Positions 33,893-44,258 of a DNA stretch of 64,000 bases are shown piece by piece. The position numbers and the translations under genes are program-made. The stretch's first letter is position 1; each line of letters begins with the position of its first letter. The notes under the pieces are model-generated. The model was not told where the DNA came from. It saw only the letters and a program-made list of their open reading frames with translations, and made no database searches. The stretch lies in assembly GCA_964019425.1 (NCBI GenBank), contig OZ025811.1, forward strand, positions 124,001-188,000. Direction: 5' to 3'. This DNA comes from Flectonema sp. DT1601 (taxonomy: Eukaryota > Euglenozoa > Diplonemea > Diplonemida > Diplonemidae).

Positions 33893-34603
33893 TCACCGAG
33901 GATGGGGACAATGCTGTGAAAGTAGATTCGAATTTTCGATATTCATTGCTACCTTATCATCACCTCCCCTAAGAACAACAAAAGGATGAAAAACTGCGTT
34001 TTGTAATATGTTTGCTGTCTCTGGAATGACGACATTCCTTATTCGATCATTAATTCGAAGTTCAATACGACGATCAGCAACAGAAACAGTAAATCTAACA
34101 TTAACCACGGATGACAATTGTTCTTCAGCAAGAGGTACAATCGTATCATCACCAACAATAAGAGATCCATCTAGCTCAAGACAAATTAATGATCCTGGAT
34201 ACCCCTCAGGGTAATCATTATGAACAAATGATTCAGATGAAGTAAACCCAATCATATATCGATCATCCATCAATGAGTCTATTCCTTGAGTGACTGTGAC
34301 TGTGAATTCTGCTTGTTGCTCAGAAAGTTTGACACCACGTGACCATTTACATGGATAAGCACATATTGGATAATTAGTAACAGCGACACTTGAATGTGTA
34401 ATGGCTTTCATACCCGGGTGATCAACAATCCACATCTCTCTTCCATATTCGACAATTATCTTACAAACATCTTCAGGTAATTCCAATACCTCCTTATCAA
34501 TACAATGTAACAATAGTAACATCCACTTCATACATGGATTCAACAACACTCTTGATGGTGATGGGATCCATCCCTCTGAATCACTCCTCACTGAGTATGA
34601 CAT
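33893..34603 (-). CDS. SPRY/B30.2-like domain protein
   Basis: A 236-residue single-exon protein. Residues about 28-52 form an amphipathic helix reading LLLLHCIDKEVLELPEDVCK, which could be an F-box-like or dimer element. The rest is beta-rich and follows the SPRY order: FTVTVTQGI, RYMIGFTSSESF, GSLICLELDGSLIVGDD, VRFTVSVADRRIELRIND, and NAVFHPFVVLRGGDDKVAMN near the end. SPRY domains recognise short peptides, often as substrate adaptors of ubiquitin ligases. The match is by pattern only, and the helix is not a clear F-box. TTAGTTTTATAG lies nine bases before the ATG. Confidence 0.62.
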   Translation of the reverse strand: MSYSVRSDSEGWIPSPSRVLLNPCMKWMLLLLHCIDKEVLELPEDVCKIIVEYGREMWIVDHPGMKAITHSSVAVTNYPICAYPCKWSRGVKLSEQQAEFTVTVTQGIDSLMDDRYMIGFTSSESFVHNDYPEGYPGSLICLELDGSLIVGDDTIVPLAEEQLSSVVNVRFTVSVADRRIELRINDRIRNVVIPETANILQNAVFHPFVVLRGGDDKVAMNIENSNLLSQHCPHPR

Positions 34604-34833
34604 ATTGTGTAACTATAAAACTAATTAATGTAAAGGATGCAATATGTTATTTCATTTCAGACGGTGGGAATCTTGGAAAAGACTGCCACACAAAACTAAT
34701 AGCGGTGACTACTTGTAAATGGATTCGTTTCGGATTATTACTTTCACTCTAACAAAACAGAACTAACTTATCGAATAAGAGAAGCTTCAGATATCTCATG
34801 AGAACTATTAAACAACTGTACTTAGAAAGACAT

Positions 34834-36897
34834 TTAGTTCTCATGGGAGTGTTTGCGAACAGGTTGCGTTCCAGATTTTTCGTCAAAATCCACATGGAGA
34901 AAAGAAACAGACTTCCTACCTGATTGAGGATCTGGAGCTAAACAATCAAATGGCTGAGATGATTTCTTTCTACTAAAAGACTGATATGTTAACTTACGAT
35001 GACTAGAGAGAGCTGACTTACTAGGAGGAGGTCGAGGTTTCTTCCAGTGAGTAGCTACCGCAGGGCAGTGGACATTTATCGGATCAGGGAATGCTTCAGA
35101 AAATGGATCTTCCCAAGCGTTGACATCTGAACTGTGTGTCTCCGTATTACTGATGGGGCTTCCATTTGAATGTAAAATACGAAGTGGTGGTGGTGGAGAG
35201 TCTTTGTAATCAGGTCTCAGAACTGTGTTAGCAGTTGTTTGATGATCTGTTTGGCCTTCATTAAAATTATTAACCATCCCAGCATCTAGAGTAACACTCT
35301 TTGATGGACTTACGTCTCTCACGACAGACTTCCTTTGCTGCAGACGCTGCCCCTGTAAAGTGTGTCTCGGACTGCATCTGCCTTTCATCATTATTGAGTT
35401 CTTCTTAGTGTACGTGCTCTTCCGTCGGATAGATGTTCCAGTCTTTACAGGTATTGCTTTAATATTATTCATATTCTGTTGAAGACGATGAATAACATCC
35501 ACACTTGAAGGCCTGTGTTCTGGAGAGATAGCTTTTGATGGCCTGATTGCGGATGCCGTCCGTTCTCCAAATTCAAAGTTTCGTAGTAATCCTTTCTTAT
35601 TCAATTCATTCTTTCTAATAGCTGAGAGGTGTTCATTTCTTTCTCTAATTGAAGATAAGACTTGCTGAAGTACTTCAGAATCTCTATTAGTTTGAGCAGA
35701 GATATGAGCGTTGCGAACATCTGAATTCAGTTCGAGATGTCGTTGGCGGAGTCGGAGTCTGCCAACTTCTTCTTTTAACTCCTCATTAAGATTGAGAGTG
35801 TCGGCTACCTGAGTTACTTGAGCTTCCCATCCACTTGACATCCATCGACGGCAAACTGATGCTTCCTTAACGAGACGAGCGAGGTTTACTTCAATACATC
35901 CTTTTGATAAATTCATATTGTCTTTCAAGAAGTCTGAGTCAGTTTCAGCACCGTCACATCCTTCTTCATCATTTTCTAGTACTCTTTTTATAACTTGTTG
36001 AATACCGGATTCATTTTCTTGCTTGTCCAGTGCATCTGACATTGCGAAATTCTCACTCGGTTTAAGATTTGTTTGGTTAATTTTGCGTTCTGCGGTCTTC
36101 TTCATGAGGTCATTCGCTAAACTCAGAGGGTCTATTTTATATAAATTAACAATTCGGTAAAGGAGAGCAGCTGTCACTGCTGCTATACCTTCATCATCAG
36201 GTGTGAAGTAACCTTCTCGTCCATTTTTATTTGTCAACAGAATCACACCCGAGACTTGTGTGTCTCCAGTGAAACGTGATGGTCGAAGAGGAAGACAAAG
36301 AACAGAGGAAGCGTCAAGTTCTTTAATACAACTTCTTTCATTAAATTTAGAAAACGCATTTAGAGCAACACCACCAGAGTGAACCGCGCATGGAATGCCA
36401 GCTCGCAATGGGAAGTGAGAAGTTGCACAACCACTTGCATCGCATAGAGCGACATTTATCAAACCTCCGCTACCATCAGATAGGTATAAAGCTCCTCTTT
36501 CAGAGCGAGTTGAGAACATCATTGATTCCAAGATGATTTCTATAGAATGTTGAATACCAAAATCTTTTCCATCAGTCGGCTTCACTTCAGATCCCAGTTT
36601 GTGGGATTTCTCAGCTAGCGGTGCTTCAACTCCCTCCGGATATAAAAATTGAGATAAAAAAGCCTCCTCTGCCCTTCCTATTGTTGTCTCAGAATCAACC
36701 TTTTTTGGTCTGCCATACATCAACTCTTGAAGTGCAGTGCATGATTCCCGAAGTAATAAATTTATTGCGTCAGCTGTTTCACTGACTTGGGTCACACAAG
36801 AGTTTTCTTTTAGAGATTTATCTTTTAGAATTGACATCAGCATCTCAAACGATGACTCGAGGTGTGTCAACAACACCAACGAAATTCCATAATTCAT
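34834..36897 (-). CDS. GAF-domain and coiled-coil protein
   Basis: A 687-residue single-exon protein. Residues about 115-260 look like a GAF domain: a helix with SIEIILESMMFSTRSERGAL, then YLSDGSGGLINVALCDASG, a middle part ending SSVLCLPLRPSR, and the final strand SGVILLTNKNGREGYFTPDD. GAF domains bind cyclic nucleotides or other small ligands, or form dimers; no catalytic domain is attached. A coiled coil follows (about 355-430, NLNEELKEEVGRLRLRQRHL). The C-terminal 250 residues are basic, Ser/Pro-rich and probably disordered. GAF plus coiled coil without an enzyme occurs in flagellar and centrosomal proteins, but that role is a guess. AATTCCTTATAG lies about 25 bases upstream of the ATG. 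Confidence 0.78.
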   Translation of the reverse strand: MNYGISLVLLTHLESSFEMLMSILKDKSLKENSCVTQVSETADAINLLLRESCTALQELMYGRPKKVDSETTIGRAEEAFLSQFLYPEGVEAPLAEKSHKLGSEVKPTDGKDFGIQHSIEIILESMMFSTRSERGALYLSDGSGGLINVALCDASGCATSHFPLRAGIPCAVHSGGVALNAFSKFNERSCIKELDASSVLCLPLRPSRFTGDTQVSGVILLTNKNGREGYFTPDDEGIAAVTAALLYRIVNLYKIDPLSLANDLMKKTAERKINQTNLKPSENFAMSDALDKQENESGIQQVIKRVLENDEEGCDGAETDSDFLKDNMNLSKGCIEVNLARLVKEASVCRRWMSSGWEAQVTQVADTLNLNEELKEEVGRLRLRQRHLELNSDVRNAHISAQTNRDSEVLQQVLSSIRERNEHLSAIRKNELNKKGLLRNFEFGERTASAIRPSKAISPEHRPSSVDVIHRLQQNMNNIKAIPVKTGTSIRRKSTYTKKNSIMMKGRCSPRHTLQGQRLQQRKSVVRDVSPSKSVTLDAGMVNNFNEGQTDHQTTANTVLRPDYKDSPPPPLRILHSNGSPISNTETHSSDVNAWEDPFSEAFPDPINVHCPAVATHWKKPRPPPSKSALSSHRKLTYQSFSRKKSSQPFDCLAPDPQSGRKSVSFLHVDFDEKSGTQPVRKHSHEN

Positions 36898-36979
36898 AAT
36901 GGGTTCTTCCCCTTCTCTTTTACTATAAGGAATTAATATTAAATGTCAAACAGATAAAAGTAATTATAGAAAGTTTTTG

Positions 36980-37000
36980 ATCCTCTAAAGATTAGAGGAT
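36980..37000. repeat. 9-bp perfect hairpin in a spacer
   Basis: ATCCTCTAA and TTAGAGGAT are exact complements separated by AGA. It lies between the GAF gene's start and the next gene's stop. Confidence 0.85.
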
Positions 37001-37087
37001 GTAGTTAACAGACTCACCTAACGAGTAGTTGGATAGGGAAATACGTAAAAATGGTAATTATGTTTTTATCGAACGGATTCCGCAATA

Positions 37088-38407
37088 TCACTTTTTTGAC
37101 TTTACCAGTTTTTCAGGAGATATTTTGTGTCGTATTAGCTTCTTTCGGAGTGAGGAGTTCCTGACTGCTAATTCTTTTCTAACTTTATTTAAGCTGTCGC
37201 TGTATTGTTTAGATCTGCCTCCGTATTGTTTGAATGCCTCAAATTCGATTGAAGTGGCGAGGAGGTACTCGTGCCAAGAAGGAGGAGTAACTGACTGCTG
37301 TGTACGAGATAGCTGATCATTAACATGTGAAGGCGGTTCTTTGATAGAACGACCGACAATTCGTTGAAGAGAATGAGTTGGGTCGAGGTCGTTAGCACCC
37401 CACTGAAACTCCTCAATTCCAACTTCTGGTAATGAACTTTCACAGGTACTCCCACTGCTCTCAGAATCGTAGTCCGATGGAGTTGCCGATTCTGGTTCCG
37501 GCACAGCCATCAAAGACTCAAGCTGTTCCTTTGTTAATCCTTTACATCTTTTCTCTACAACTTCTGCAACTTTATCCGGTACTTCTAAAGTCATTGTTTT
37601 TGCTGCCGCATCATTTTCCTTTAACCACTTCGCTGCATTCTGATCTGTCGGAGCTTCCCCTTTTATCACTTCACTGACGTTATATTTATTTAATAATGAA
37701 CCTACAACTGTTGAGTTCCATTTCGAAGGGTGTAGTAGTGTTTTCTTGTCACTTTGTTGAGGGGATGGTTCTCCAGTAAGTTGATTTTGAAAAACTGTAA
37801 GAGCACTAAATGCAGGAGTATTGCTGCCAATGTTTCCAGCGAGTAGATCGTACAGTCGCATTCTCATTGCGGAACGTGTTGGGTCGTGATATCCATAGCT
37901 GAGAGGGTCTCTTTCAGGAATTAGCATCTCTTCCTGTTCTTCCTGTTTAGGACGTTTTTTAACGGGTTTGTCTGACTTTTCACGTTTGGCTTTTGCTGCT
38001 TCTGCTGACTGGTTCCAATAGGCACCTCCATTCCTCCAGTCTTGATATTTTATTCGAAGTTTTTGAGGAGTGATTGAAGACTTTGTTTCTTCTTTTATTT
38101 GTTCTTCAACGTGAGATAGCACAGCATCAAACCATTCAGTTTCTGAACCTTTTCCCTTTTGTTTGAACCAGTCTTGTGATGCTTCCATTGTAGACGTAAA
38201 TTTATCAGAAATCGGACCCTTGTTGGCCCATAAAAACTTTGGATCCCCGGCCTTTCCCTTCGCGTTATGTCTCTGAACCATTTCATTCCAATTCTTCTTC
38301 GCTATTCGAGACCACTCCTTTAGAGCTTTACAATAGTTGTACGCCAGTTCACTCATTTCTTCTTCGTTGTCGAAGGCATGCTGCTGGAGTTGCAGACCGC
38401 GCAACAT
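37088..38407 (-). CDS. protein with a TFIIS-like central domain
   Basis: The preferred start is the ATG at 38,407, giving 439 residues. A longer frame from 38,566 crosses an acceptor-like CTCACACAG and a run of A, so its extra 53 residues are probably not translated. The C-terminal end (EFEAFKQYGGRSKQYSDSLN, then KVRKELAVRNSSLRKKLIRH, then KISPEKLV) follows the TFIIS central-domain pattern of a Lys/Arg-rich helix, an NxxLRxK segment and ISPExL. Around residue 185, DPTRSAMRMRLYDLLAGN fits the domain's first helix, leaving a long insertion between. The zinc ribbon of true TFIIS is absent. Related domains without a ribbon occur in PHF3/DIDO-type proteins that bind RNA polymerase II. The N-terminal third is helical and charged. 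Confidence 0.62.
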   Translation of the reverse strand: MLRGLQLQQHAFDNEEEMSELAYNYCKALKEWSRIAKKNWNEMVQRHNAKGKAGDPKFLWANKGPISDKFTSTMEASQDWFKQKGKGSETEWFDAVLSHVEEQIKEETKSSITPQKLRIKYQDWRNGGAYWNQSAEAAKAKREKSDKPVKKRPKQEEQEEMLIPERDPLSYGYHDPTRSAMRMRLYDLLAGNIGSNTPAFSALTVFQNQLTGEPSPQQSDKKTLLHPSKWNSTVVGSLLNKYNVSEVIKGEAPTDQNAAKWLKENDAAAKTMTLEVPDKVAEVVEKRCKGLTKEQLESLMAVPEPESATPSDYDSESSGSTCESSLPEVGIEEFQWGANDLDPTHSLQRIVGRSIKEPPSHVNDQLSRTQQSVTPPSWHEYLLATSIEFEAFKQYGGRSKQYSDSLNKVRKELAVRNSSLRKKLIRHKISPEKLVKSKK

Positions 38408-38613
38408 TTTTCTTCTTCCTTTTTTTTTTTTTTTTTCTGTGTGAGAGTTATTAAATAATAAATTGAATTGCTTTCCTTTTCGGAATATCTTAATAAAAAT
38501 ATCTACTAAATATGTTTTGCGAGACAACCATAACAATTCAGTGGACAAGGGCAAGTGTTTGTTCACCGCTGAGAGTTGTTCTGCACGAAGTACAAGTGAA
38601 TAAATGTAACGTC

Positions 38614-41539
38614 TCAGGTGTTGTCAGAATCGTTATTAGATAATGATGTTGCTTTGGTTGGACTGTCGGGTTGTTGGTCTATTTTTGGACGTTTTAGTTC
38701 TATGTCGTCTTCAGCAGAAGTTCTTTTTGAAAGACACCTGTCCGTTTCCTTATGAGTTGAGTGAATCTCAGCTTTCGTTAGTATGTTTATCATTTCAGAA
38801 TCTAATTCCTTGTCGGCCAGTTCCAATGCAGACTTCTCTTCAAATGTTATAAAGGGATCAGCACCCCTACTCAACAACAATAAAGCAATTGAAATCCTAC
38901 CTCTACTTGATGCTAAGTGGAGGGGTGTGAGACCGAAATTATTCCTCAGACTAGTGTCAGCCTTAAAGTCCAACAATAATTTAACAACCGTATCCTCACC
39001 ATCAATTGTAGCCTCATGAAGGGAATTTTTTATATTTGGATTTGCTCCCTTTTCAAGTAATCGTCTCATCATCTTTAAATAAAATCCAGGATGAACTACT
39101 GGTACTGGGACTCCAACCATCCTAATTGCTTCTCTGTATCTCTTGTAGTAGCAACTTATCACATCAGCTTGTGAGTTTACTAAGGCGTTGCGATCAAGTA
39201 GTAGGGTGACTATTTCATCGTATCCAGCTGTTACGGCTCTTTCTAGAGGGGTAAATCCTTCGATGCAAGATTTATTTATATCAACATTTACAGATAGTAG
39301 TAGTTGAACGATTTCAGTGAATCCTTTACAACATGCTGAACTGAATGGTGTCTTACCTAACATTGTAGCGCTGTCTACGTTGACTCTTTTATCTTGAATG
39401 AGGACTTCAACGACAGCTGTGTGTCCTCTCTTTGCTGCTCTGAATAGTGCTGTTGCTTTTCCTTTCTTAGCATTTGGATCTGCTCCGTGTTTTATCAAAA
39501 GGTCTACGATGTTTGCATTGCCCTCTGAAGCTGCTATTGACAATGCAGTTGGTAGTTTTGCTGTTCTCGCATCAACAACTGCACCGAACTCAATTAAAAG
39601 TTTTGCTATCGCATAGTTACCCGTACCAGAGACAATCTGTTTATTTTTATTTGTTCTTGTTCACGTGATCATAGTTCAGACCTTTGTAATATAAAATACA
39701 TACCTGCATGGGATACAATGCGTTGTACGATTCCTCACCACGTCTATTAGGGTCAACACCATTCTTTAGAAAGAGTTCAACGTTTGTTTCTTTATTTTCG
39801 TATACCGCCTTGACGAGTACCTTGGGACAGATTGCTGGTCGGCCTTGTTTGTCTTTGCCATGAGAGTCTATAAGTAGCTGAAGAATGTCAGGAGAAGTGA
39901 AGGCGAAATCAGTTAACTTAATCGTCGAAACACAACCTCCGGCTGATAAAAGTAGTTTCGTAGCTTCCAATTTCTTTTTTCTAATTGCGGTAGTTAGCGG
40001 ATTGTGGTGTCGGTTATTTGATGTTAGAGAAGACCCATTTTGTAAAAGTAATTTTATCATTTCGATATTACCATCCGCAGCAGATATTGATAAAGCAGTC
40101 TTACCATCTTGTGTTGGGGTATCGATGTAGTTTGGTTTCGGATGTGATTTAAAAATTAGTTCCAAGATATCAAAACGACCACCGATGACAGCAGCAATGA
40201 TGGGAGATGTACGAGAAGGATCATTATTACTTGCAGCGAATTGACTGTATGGCACTGAACCATCTCCACCACCTTGAGAGATGAGAAATTCCACCACCTC
40301 CAAATCAACAGGTCCTCTTTTACTTTGACACGCCATCGTAAGGGTATCACATCGGTGACTGCTATTCCACTCATTACACTTTGATCCAAAAACCTTTATC
40401 AGTTTCTTTATCGTTGAAATTCCCATATTCTTGTACACTGCGAATGCAAACGGAGCGACTTCCTCAGACATTTTAATTTCATTTTTCACAACAAAATCCA
40501 ACAACTCATTTACAATAACTGAAGCATTATCACCGGGAGGAGCAATATCAAGTGCTGCGAATGCCCGTTCAATACCTGATGTGTTGCACTTTGAAAGTAC
40601 AAAATTTACAATTTCAGGAAGACCCGTACCGACAGCTCTAATAAGCAGATCTTTGTATGTTTCACTTTTACCATCAACACCCTTGTCAAGTAGTAGTTCA
40701 GCTATCTCACACTTACCGTAACCAACAGCAACAGCTAATGGGAGAGATGATTGCTCTTCTGCTTCTTCAAGAGGGATTCCACTATCAATAAAGAAACTTG
40801 TTATGTCAGCGAATCCTCCTCTTATTGCTTGTAAAAGTGGTTTAGTTGACATGCTGGCTTTCCTTTTTCGTAGAATTGGTAAAATATATTTGCACATATC
40901 AAGCAGTCCGTTTGTTGCGCAATCATGTAAACTAATTAACAAATCAAAGTCTTTAATAACACAATTACTAAATAGAAGTTGAACCGCTTCGTGATCATCC
41001 TTCATGGCTGCAGAGCGAAAGGCAGCTGACGCATCAACATCCTTCTTTACTAGAAGACGTGTGATGTCACGGTATTCTCTTACAACTGATACTATGAGAG
41101 CTTTGCTTAATTGAAATCTCGGCCTTGGAAGATCCAAATCAATAAGCATTCTTACTACTTCGACAAGGTTACCTTCACATGCTGCTATGATGTGTCCTCG
41201 TTGTGCAGTTCCAGCTTTTATTAAAAGAGGTATGGCATCTAATTTTTTAGAGTCAATATGCTCCAGTAATATGTTAGCTGAAGGGTTGTGAATACCGAGT
41301 AATTTGAGAGCCAGTACTGACTGTGCCTGTTCTGATAGTTGAACTTCAATCTCAGAACCAGAACATAAGCAACCAGGAAAGTTATTTTCACAAAGAACGT
41401 CTCCAGCGAATATCAAGTCGCAATCCGTCAAATCCAACTCTTTAAAAACTCTTTGTCTGAATATATCGAATGAGTCTGTCGGTAACAACACTATTGTCAC
41501 TCCCATTCCGGAACATGGATTAGTGACTAATATTTCCAT
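38614..41539 (-). CDS. ubiquitin-like plus ankyrin-repeat protein (member 2)
   Basis: Two exons, 41539-39704 and 39636-38614, joined across a 67-bp intron (donor GTATGT, acceptor AAACAG) into one frame of 952 residues. The two exons could be mistaken for two genes. Residues 1-75 form a ubiquitin-like module with the segment LTDCDLIFAGDVLCENNF and the strand SEIEVQLSEQ, nearly the same as in the leucine-rich-repeat gene at 26,943. A linker (ALKLLGIHNPSANILLEHID) leads to ankyrin repeats. The second half has well-kept units such as GKTALSISAADGNIEMIKLL, ATALFRAAKRGHTAVVEVLI and GLTPLHLASSRGRISIALLL. The last 50 residues are polar. Its role is unknown; the fold suggests a protein-binding adaptor that may deliver a ubiquitin-like surface to a partner. 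Confidence 0.9.
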
Positions 41540-41735
41540 AACGTCTGGCTACTTAAACAACCAGATTATTTCGTCTTCATACTGATGGGGAGGGGGGAAA
41601 TCAAATTTCTGATCGACCTCTTAAAGAAGAAACAACAAAACAATCAGATCGTTGAATTCGATATAATTGAAATACTTGTTTTGTCGTGCGACAATAAAAA
41701 AAATAAATAAAAAAAACTGCGATGCAACGCTGTTG

Positions 41736-42097
41736 TCACTCGTCGAAGAGGTGTAATGCCATAACTGGAAACTGATTAGTAAAAGTATCGCACTTTACTT
41801 TGATTCTTTTAAACTCCTCCAGTTGGTTGGAATCGAAGCATTCGGAAGTTCGTAACTGTCGAATTCTTTCCGACTGTTTCGCGAGAACCTCCATCAACAG
41901 TGAGCATTCCCTGTTGTTGTTGTTGTTTTTCTTTTTTTTGAGAATTTTATTGATGATCATTGAATTACATTAACACACACCTGAGGAGTAGAATTACAAA
42001 CAATTTTCCTTCCATTATCCATAATCGAACACCCAAGTGATGCTAACACTTGAGCCTCAGATACGGTACTCTGACCAGCTGGCTGTGTAGCACTCAT
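41736..42097 (-). CDS. small protein, two exons, function unknown
   Basis: Exon 1 runs 42097-41979 and exon 2 runs 41910-41736, with a 68-bp intron (donor GTGTGT, acceptor CAACAG). This gives 97 residues. Exon 1 is polar (MSATQPAGQSTVSEAQVL); exon 2 is helical (SLLMEVLAKQSERIRQLRTS, then a charged helix and FPVMALHLFDE at the end). No family is recognised. The donor could also be placed two bases earlier, directly after CAG; that changes the frame and ends the protein after about 35 different residues. The version given keeps the longer helical sequence. The intron is A-rich up to its acceptor. Confidence 0.55.
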
Positions 42098-42232
42098 ATT
42101 AATGAAGTTGTGTAAACTGGTGTTTAGGTAATAATTAATATTTAGACGTGTAGTGATTATTATTACTTTTTTTTTTTTTTTTCAAAAGCCGGCTACTACA
42201 ACGGGACACGAGGAATACGACAGAAAAAGTGT

Positions 42233-42623
42233 TTACCAGGTAGGGTCCTTGCTCTTCTTACGTCCCTGGTCGGCAAGCTCGAAGTGCTTGCATCTCTTGA
42301 TAGATGACAACTTCACTCTCTTGCACTTAGTGCACTGAAGTTTCAAAGAGATCTTCTTCGTGGTCTTCGCCTTCTTGTGGAAGACAGGCTTGGTCTGTCC
42401 TCCGAATCCCTTCTGCTTGGCGTCATAACGACGCTTTCCCTGAGCGCAGAGACGGGACTTACCAGACTTGTACTGGACAACCTGTTTATGAGTTCAGTGA
42501 TTGATTCCTGCTCTTTTATTTTATAAAGAAATATTTATAATAAAATTCACAGACCTTGTGGTTCACGTACGTCAGACAATTCCCCGCGCAGTACGACTTC
42601 TTCGATTTTGGGTAGTTTACCAT
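42233..42623 (-). CDS. 60S ribosomal protein eL42 (L36a/L44)
   Basis: Two exons, 42623-42555 and 42481-42233, with a 73-bp intron (donor GTCTGT, acceptor AAACAG), give 105 residues, the normal family length. It is a component of the large ribosomal subunit near the E site. The start [12 protein letters not shown], the block [20 protein letters not shown], the stretch [17 protein letters not shown] and KRCKHFEL are all typical. Only some of the zinc-binding cysteines are in the usual places: CxxCK is kept in the second half, while the first pair is spread out. The C-terminus (RKKSKDPTW) differs from the common ending. The splice falls between HK and VVQYK, which matches the uninterrupted family sequence. 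TTAACCATCTCAG lies 12 bases before the ATG. Confidence 0.95.
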
Positions 42624-43328
42624 CTTATGTGATAACTGAGATGGTTAAATATATTTATCAAAGAAATACACCAATTTACGGTTCCAAACAAGACTAATAG
42701 AAAACTTGTTACTTTTTAGCTTTATTCAGTAAAGCTAAAAAGTGGTAGAAGAAATTTCTAGTACGTCAGTTTTTTTCAATGGTAGTTCTTATCAAAGAAC
42801 GAAAAAAAAAAAAATTTTTTTTTTTGTTAAATGCATGAGTTTCATAGTAGTTAAAAGGAATTAAAGATAACGAAATTCCAAACGCTACCACTTGGTTCAG
42901 TTAGTTAGTTGGAACTTTTGAAGTTTCATCTAAGTCCCTACTTAGTTTCAGCTAGTTTTTAATAGTGCTTCTTATCGAAAATAAGGAATCTTTTTTGTTT
43001 GCGTTTTTAGAAAAAGAAGAGAGAAAAAAATGTACCAGATCTCATCGAAAGAACTATTTTTTTATATCAATATTAAGAAAAAGGAGTCATAAAATTATAA
43101 AGAAAAAAAATTGAGAGGTTTCTGCTGTTAGTCAGCTCAAGTTACACAGTTTCCCCTCAACTGCTGCTTCTACACAAGACCAAGAACAACAAAAATAGAT
43201 AAATTAAGAATAAGGTCAAACAAAGAGTTAAATACAATTACTTTCCCGAAGATTTTTTTTTGGGTGGAAAAAAAATCCAAAATTAGAAAGATTCAACAAG
43301 AGGAGTATAAATCGAACGAACAACTTTT
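42624..43328. other. spacer with a perfect hairpin
   Basis: These 705 bases hold no gene. A 14-bp perfect inverted repeat at 42,711 is listed separately, and A and T runs adjoin near 42,800-42,826. Confidence 0.6.
42711..42743. repeat. 14-bp perfect hairpin
   Basis: ACTTTTTAGCTTTA at 42,711 and TAAAGCTAAAAAGT at 42,730 are exact complements with the five-base loop TTCAG. It lies 88 bases upstream of the eL42 start. Confidence 0.92.
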
Positions 43329-44258
43329 TCAGAAACCAGCTGTCGGTTTTCTAAAGTTGTCATAAAAAGTTGTGGCGAATTTACCAGATGGACGCTCAAG
43401 AAGAGCTGCCAATTGTGATTTTAGGAGATCATCAGATTCAGAAACAACTTCAGCAGTTGAAGGAACGAGAGCACCTCCCGTGTAAAGAGGATGTGCAATA
43501 CAAAGAAGAGAAGAGAATTGAATGTCTGTAAAAGTTGGATCAGATCCCCCACAGAGATATTTTCCATCAGCCACAAGAGGGTCGAAGTCGTTGAGGATTT
43601 CGTTGACTACTTTGTAGGATGCTTCTGCTCCCTTCTTGTTAATGTCGAGAATCAAGAATAAGAAACTTCTCAACATTGGATACAACATCAATAATAACGC
43701 TTTCTGATATAAAGGAACACCAGGTGAGTACAATCCCCAAAGCTTTAATCCATTATGAAAACCATTCTTCTCACGAAGTAAATGATAGTAACCCCATCTT
43801 CTGATATGCATCCCAAGGCGATCTATTTTCTTCTCTAATTGCAGCGCTTGATCAGTCGGTTTAAAAAAGTCATTCCCCGTGTGTCCATACAGATAGCGAA
43901 GTATTAGTTTCGAATCCGAAAGAGTTGAGCTACCAATATGAAGGCGAGGTACCGTTCTTCCGAAGGCGAAGACTCCAACAATTCCGACATCTCTTTGCTC
44001 ATCAAACTCTACTCCTGTGTGCTCCATGCACCATCTCACGGACTCAGCGTAGTGACTAACAGAAATGACTTCTAAAACAGGTTTTAGATTTTTCTTCTTT
44101 GTTAAGTTTTTCATCAAAAGTAACTGTCTCAATAGTAATAGCGTCAGGTAGTACGTTATCAGATTCTTAATATTTATCTTCACTTTCAGCAGCGACATCC
44201 ACACTGGTGCCAGCAACCCAACTATTGAAGGGGTATTGCTAACAAGGTCAAATCTCAT
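43329..44258 (-). CDS. GST-fold protein with an N-terminal hydrophobic segment
   Basis: A 309-residue single-exon protein. After about 60 residues, PVLEVISVSHYAESVRWCME opens a thioredoxin-like half, which continues with a proline motif (TVPRLHIG) and DSKLILRYLYG. The helical half ends with LVADGKYLCGGSDPTFTDIQ, the typical glutathione-S-transferase helix 6 region. The first 60 residues hold a hydrophobic stretch (ITYYLTLLLLRQLLLM) that could anchor the protein in a membrane, and another lies near 195-210 (LLLMLYPMLRSFLFLILDI). A catalytic Ser, Tyr or Cys is not clear, and SHYAES may supply a serine. It could be a true transferase or a metaxin- or GDAP1-like membrane member. TTTTCTAAG lies about 37 bases before the ATG. 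Confidence 0.75.
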   Translation of the reverse strand: MRFDLVSNTPSIVGLLAPVWMSLLKVKINIKNLITYYLTLLLLRQLLLMKNLTKKKNLKPVLEVISVSHYAESVRWCMEHTGVEFDEQRDVGIVGVFAFGRTVPRLHIGSSTLSDSKLILRYLYGHTGNDFFKPTDQALQLEKKIDRLGMHIRRWGYYHLLREKNGFHNGLKLWGLYSPGVPLYQKALLLMLYPMLRSFLFLILDINKKGAEASYKVVNEILNDFDPLVADGKYLCGGSDPTFTDIQFSSLLCIAHPLYTGGALVPSTAEVVSESDDLLKSQLAALLERPSGKFATTFYDNFRKPTAGF

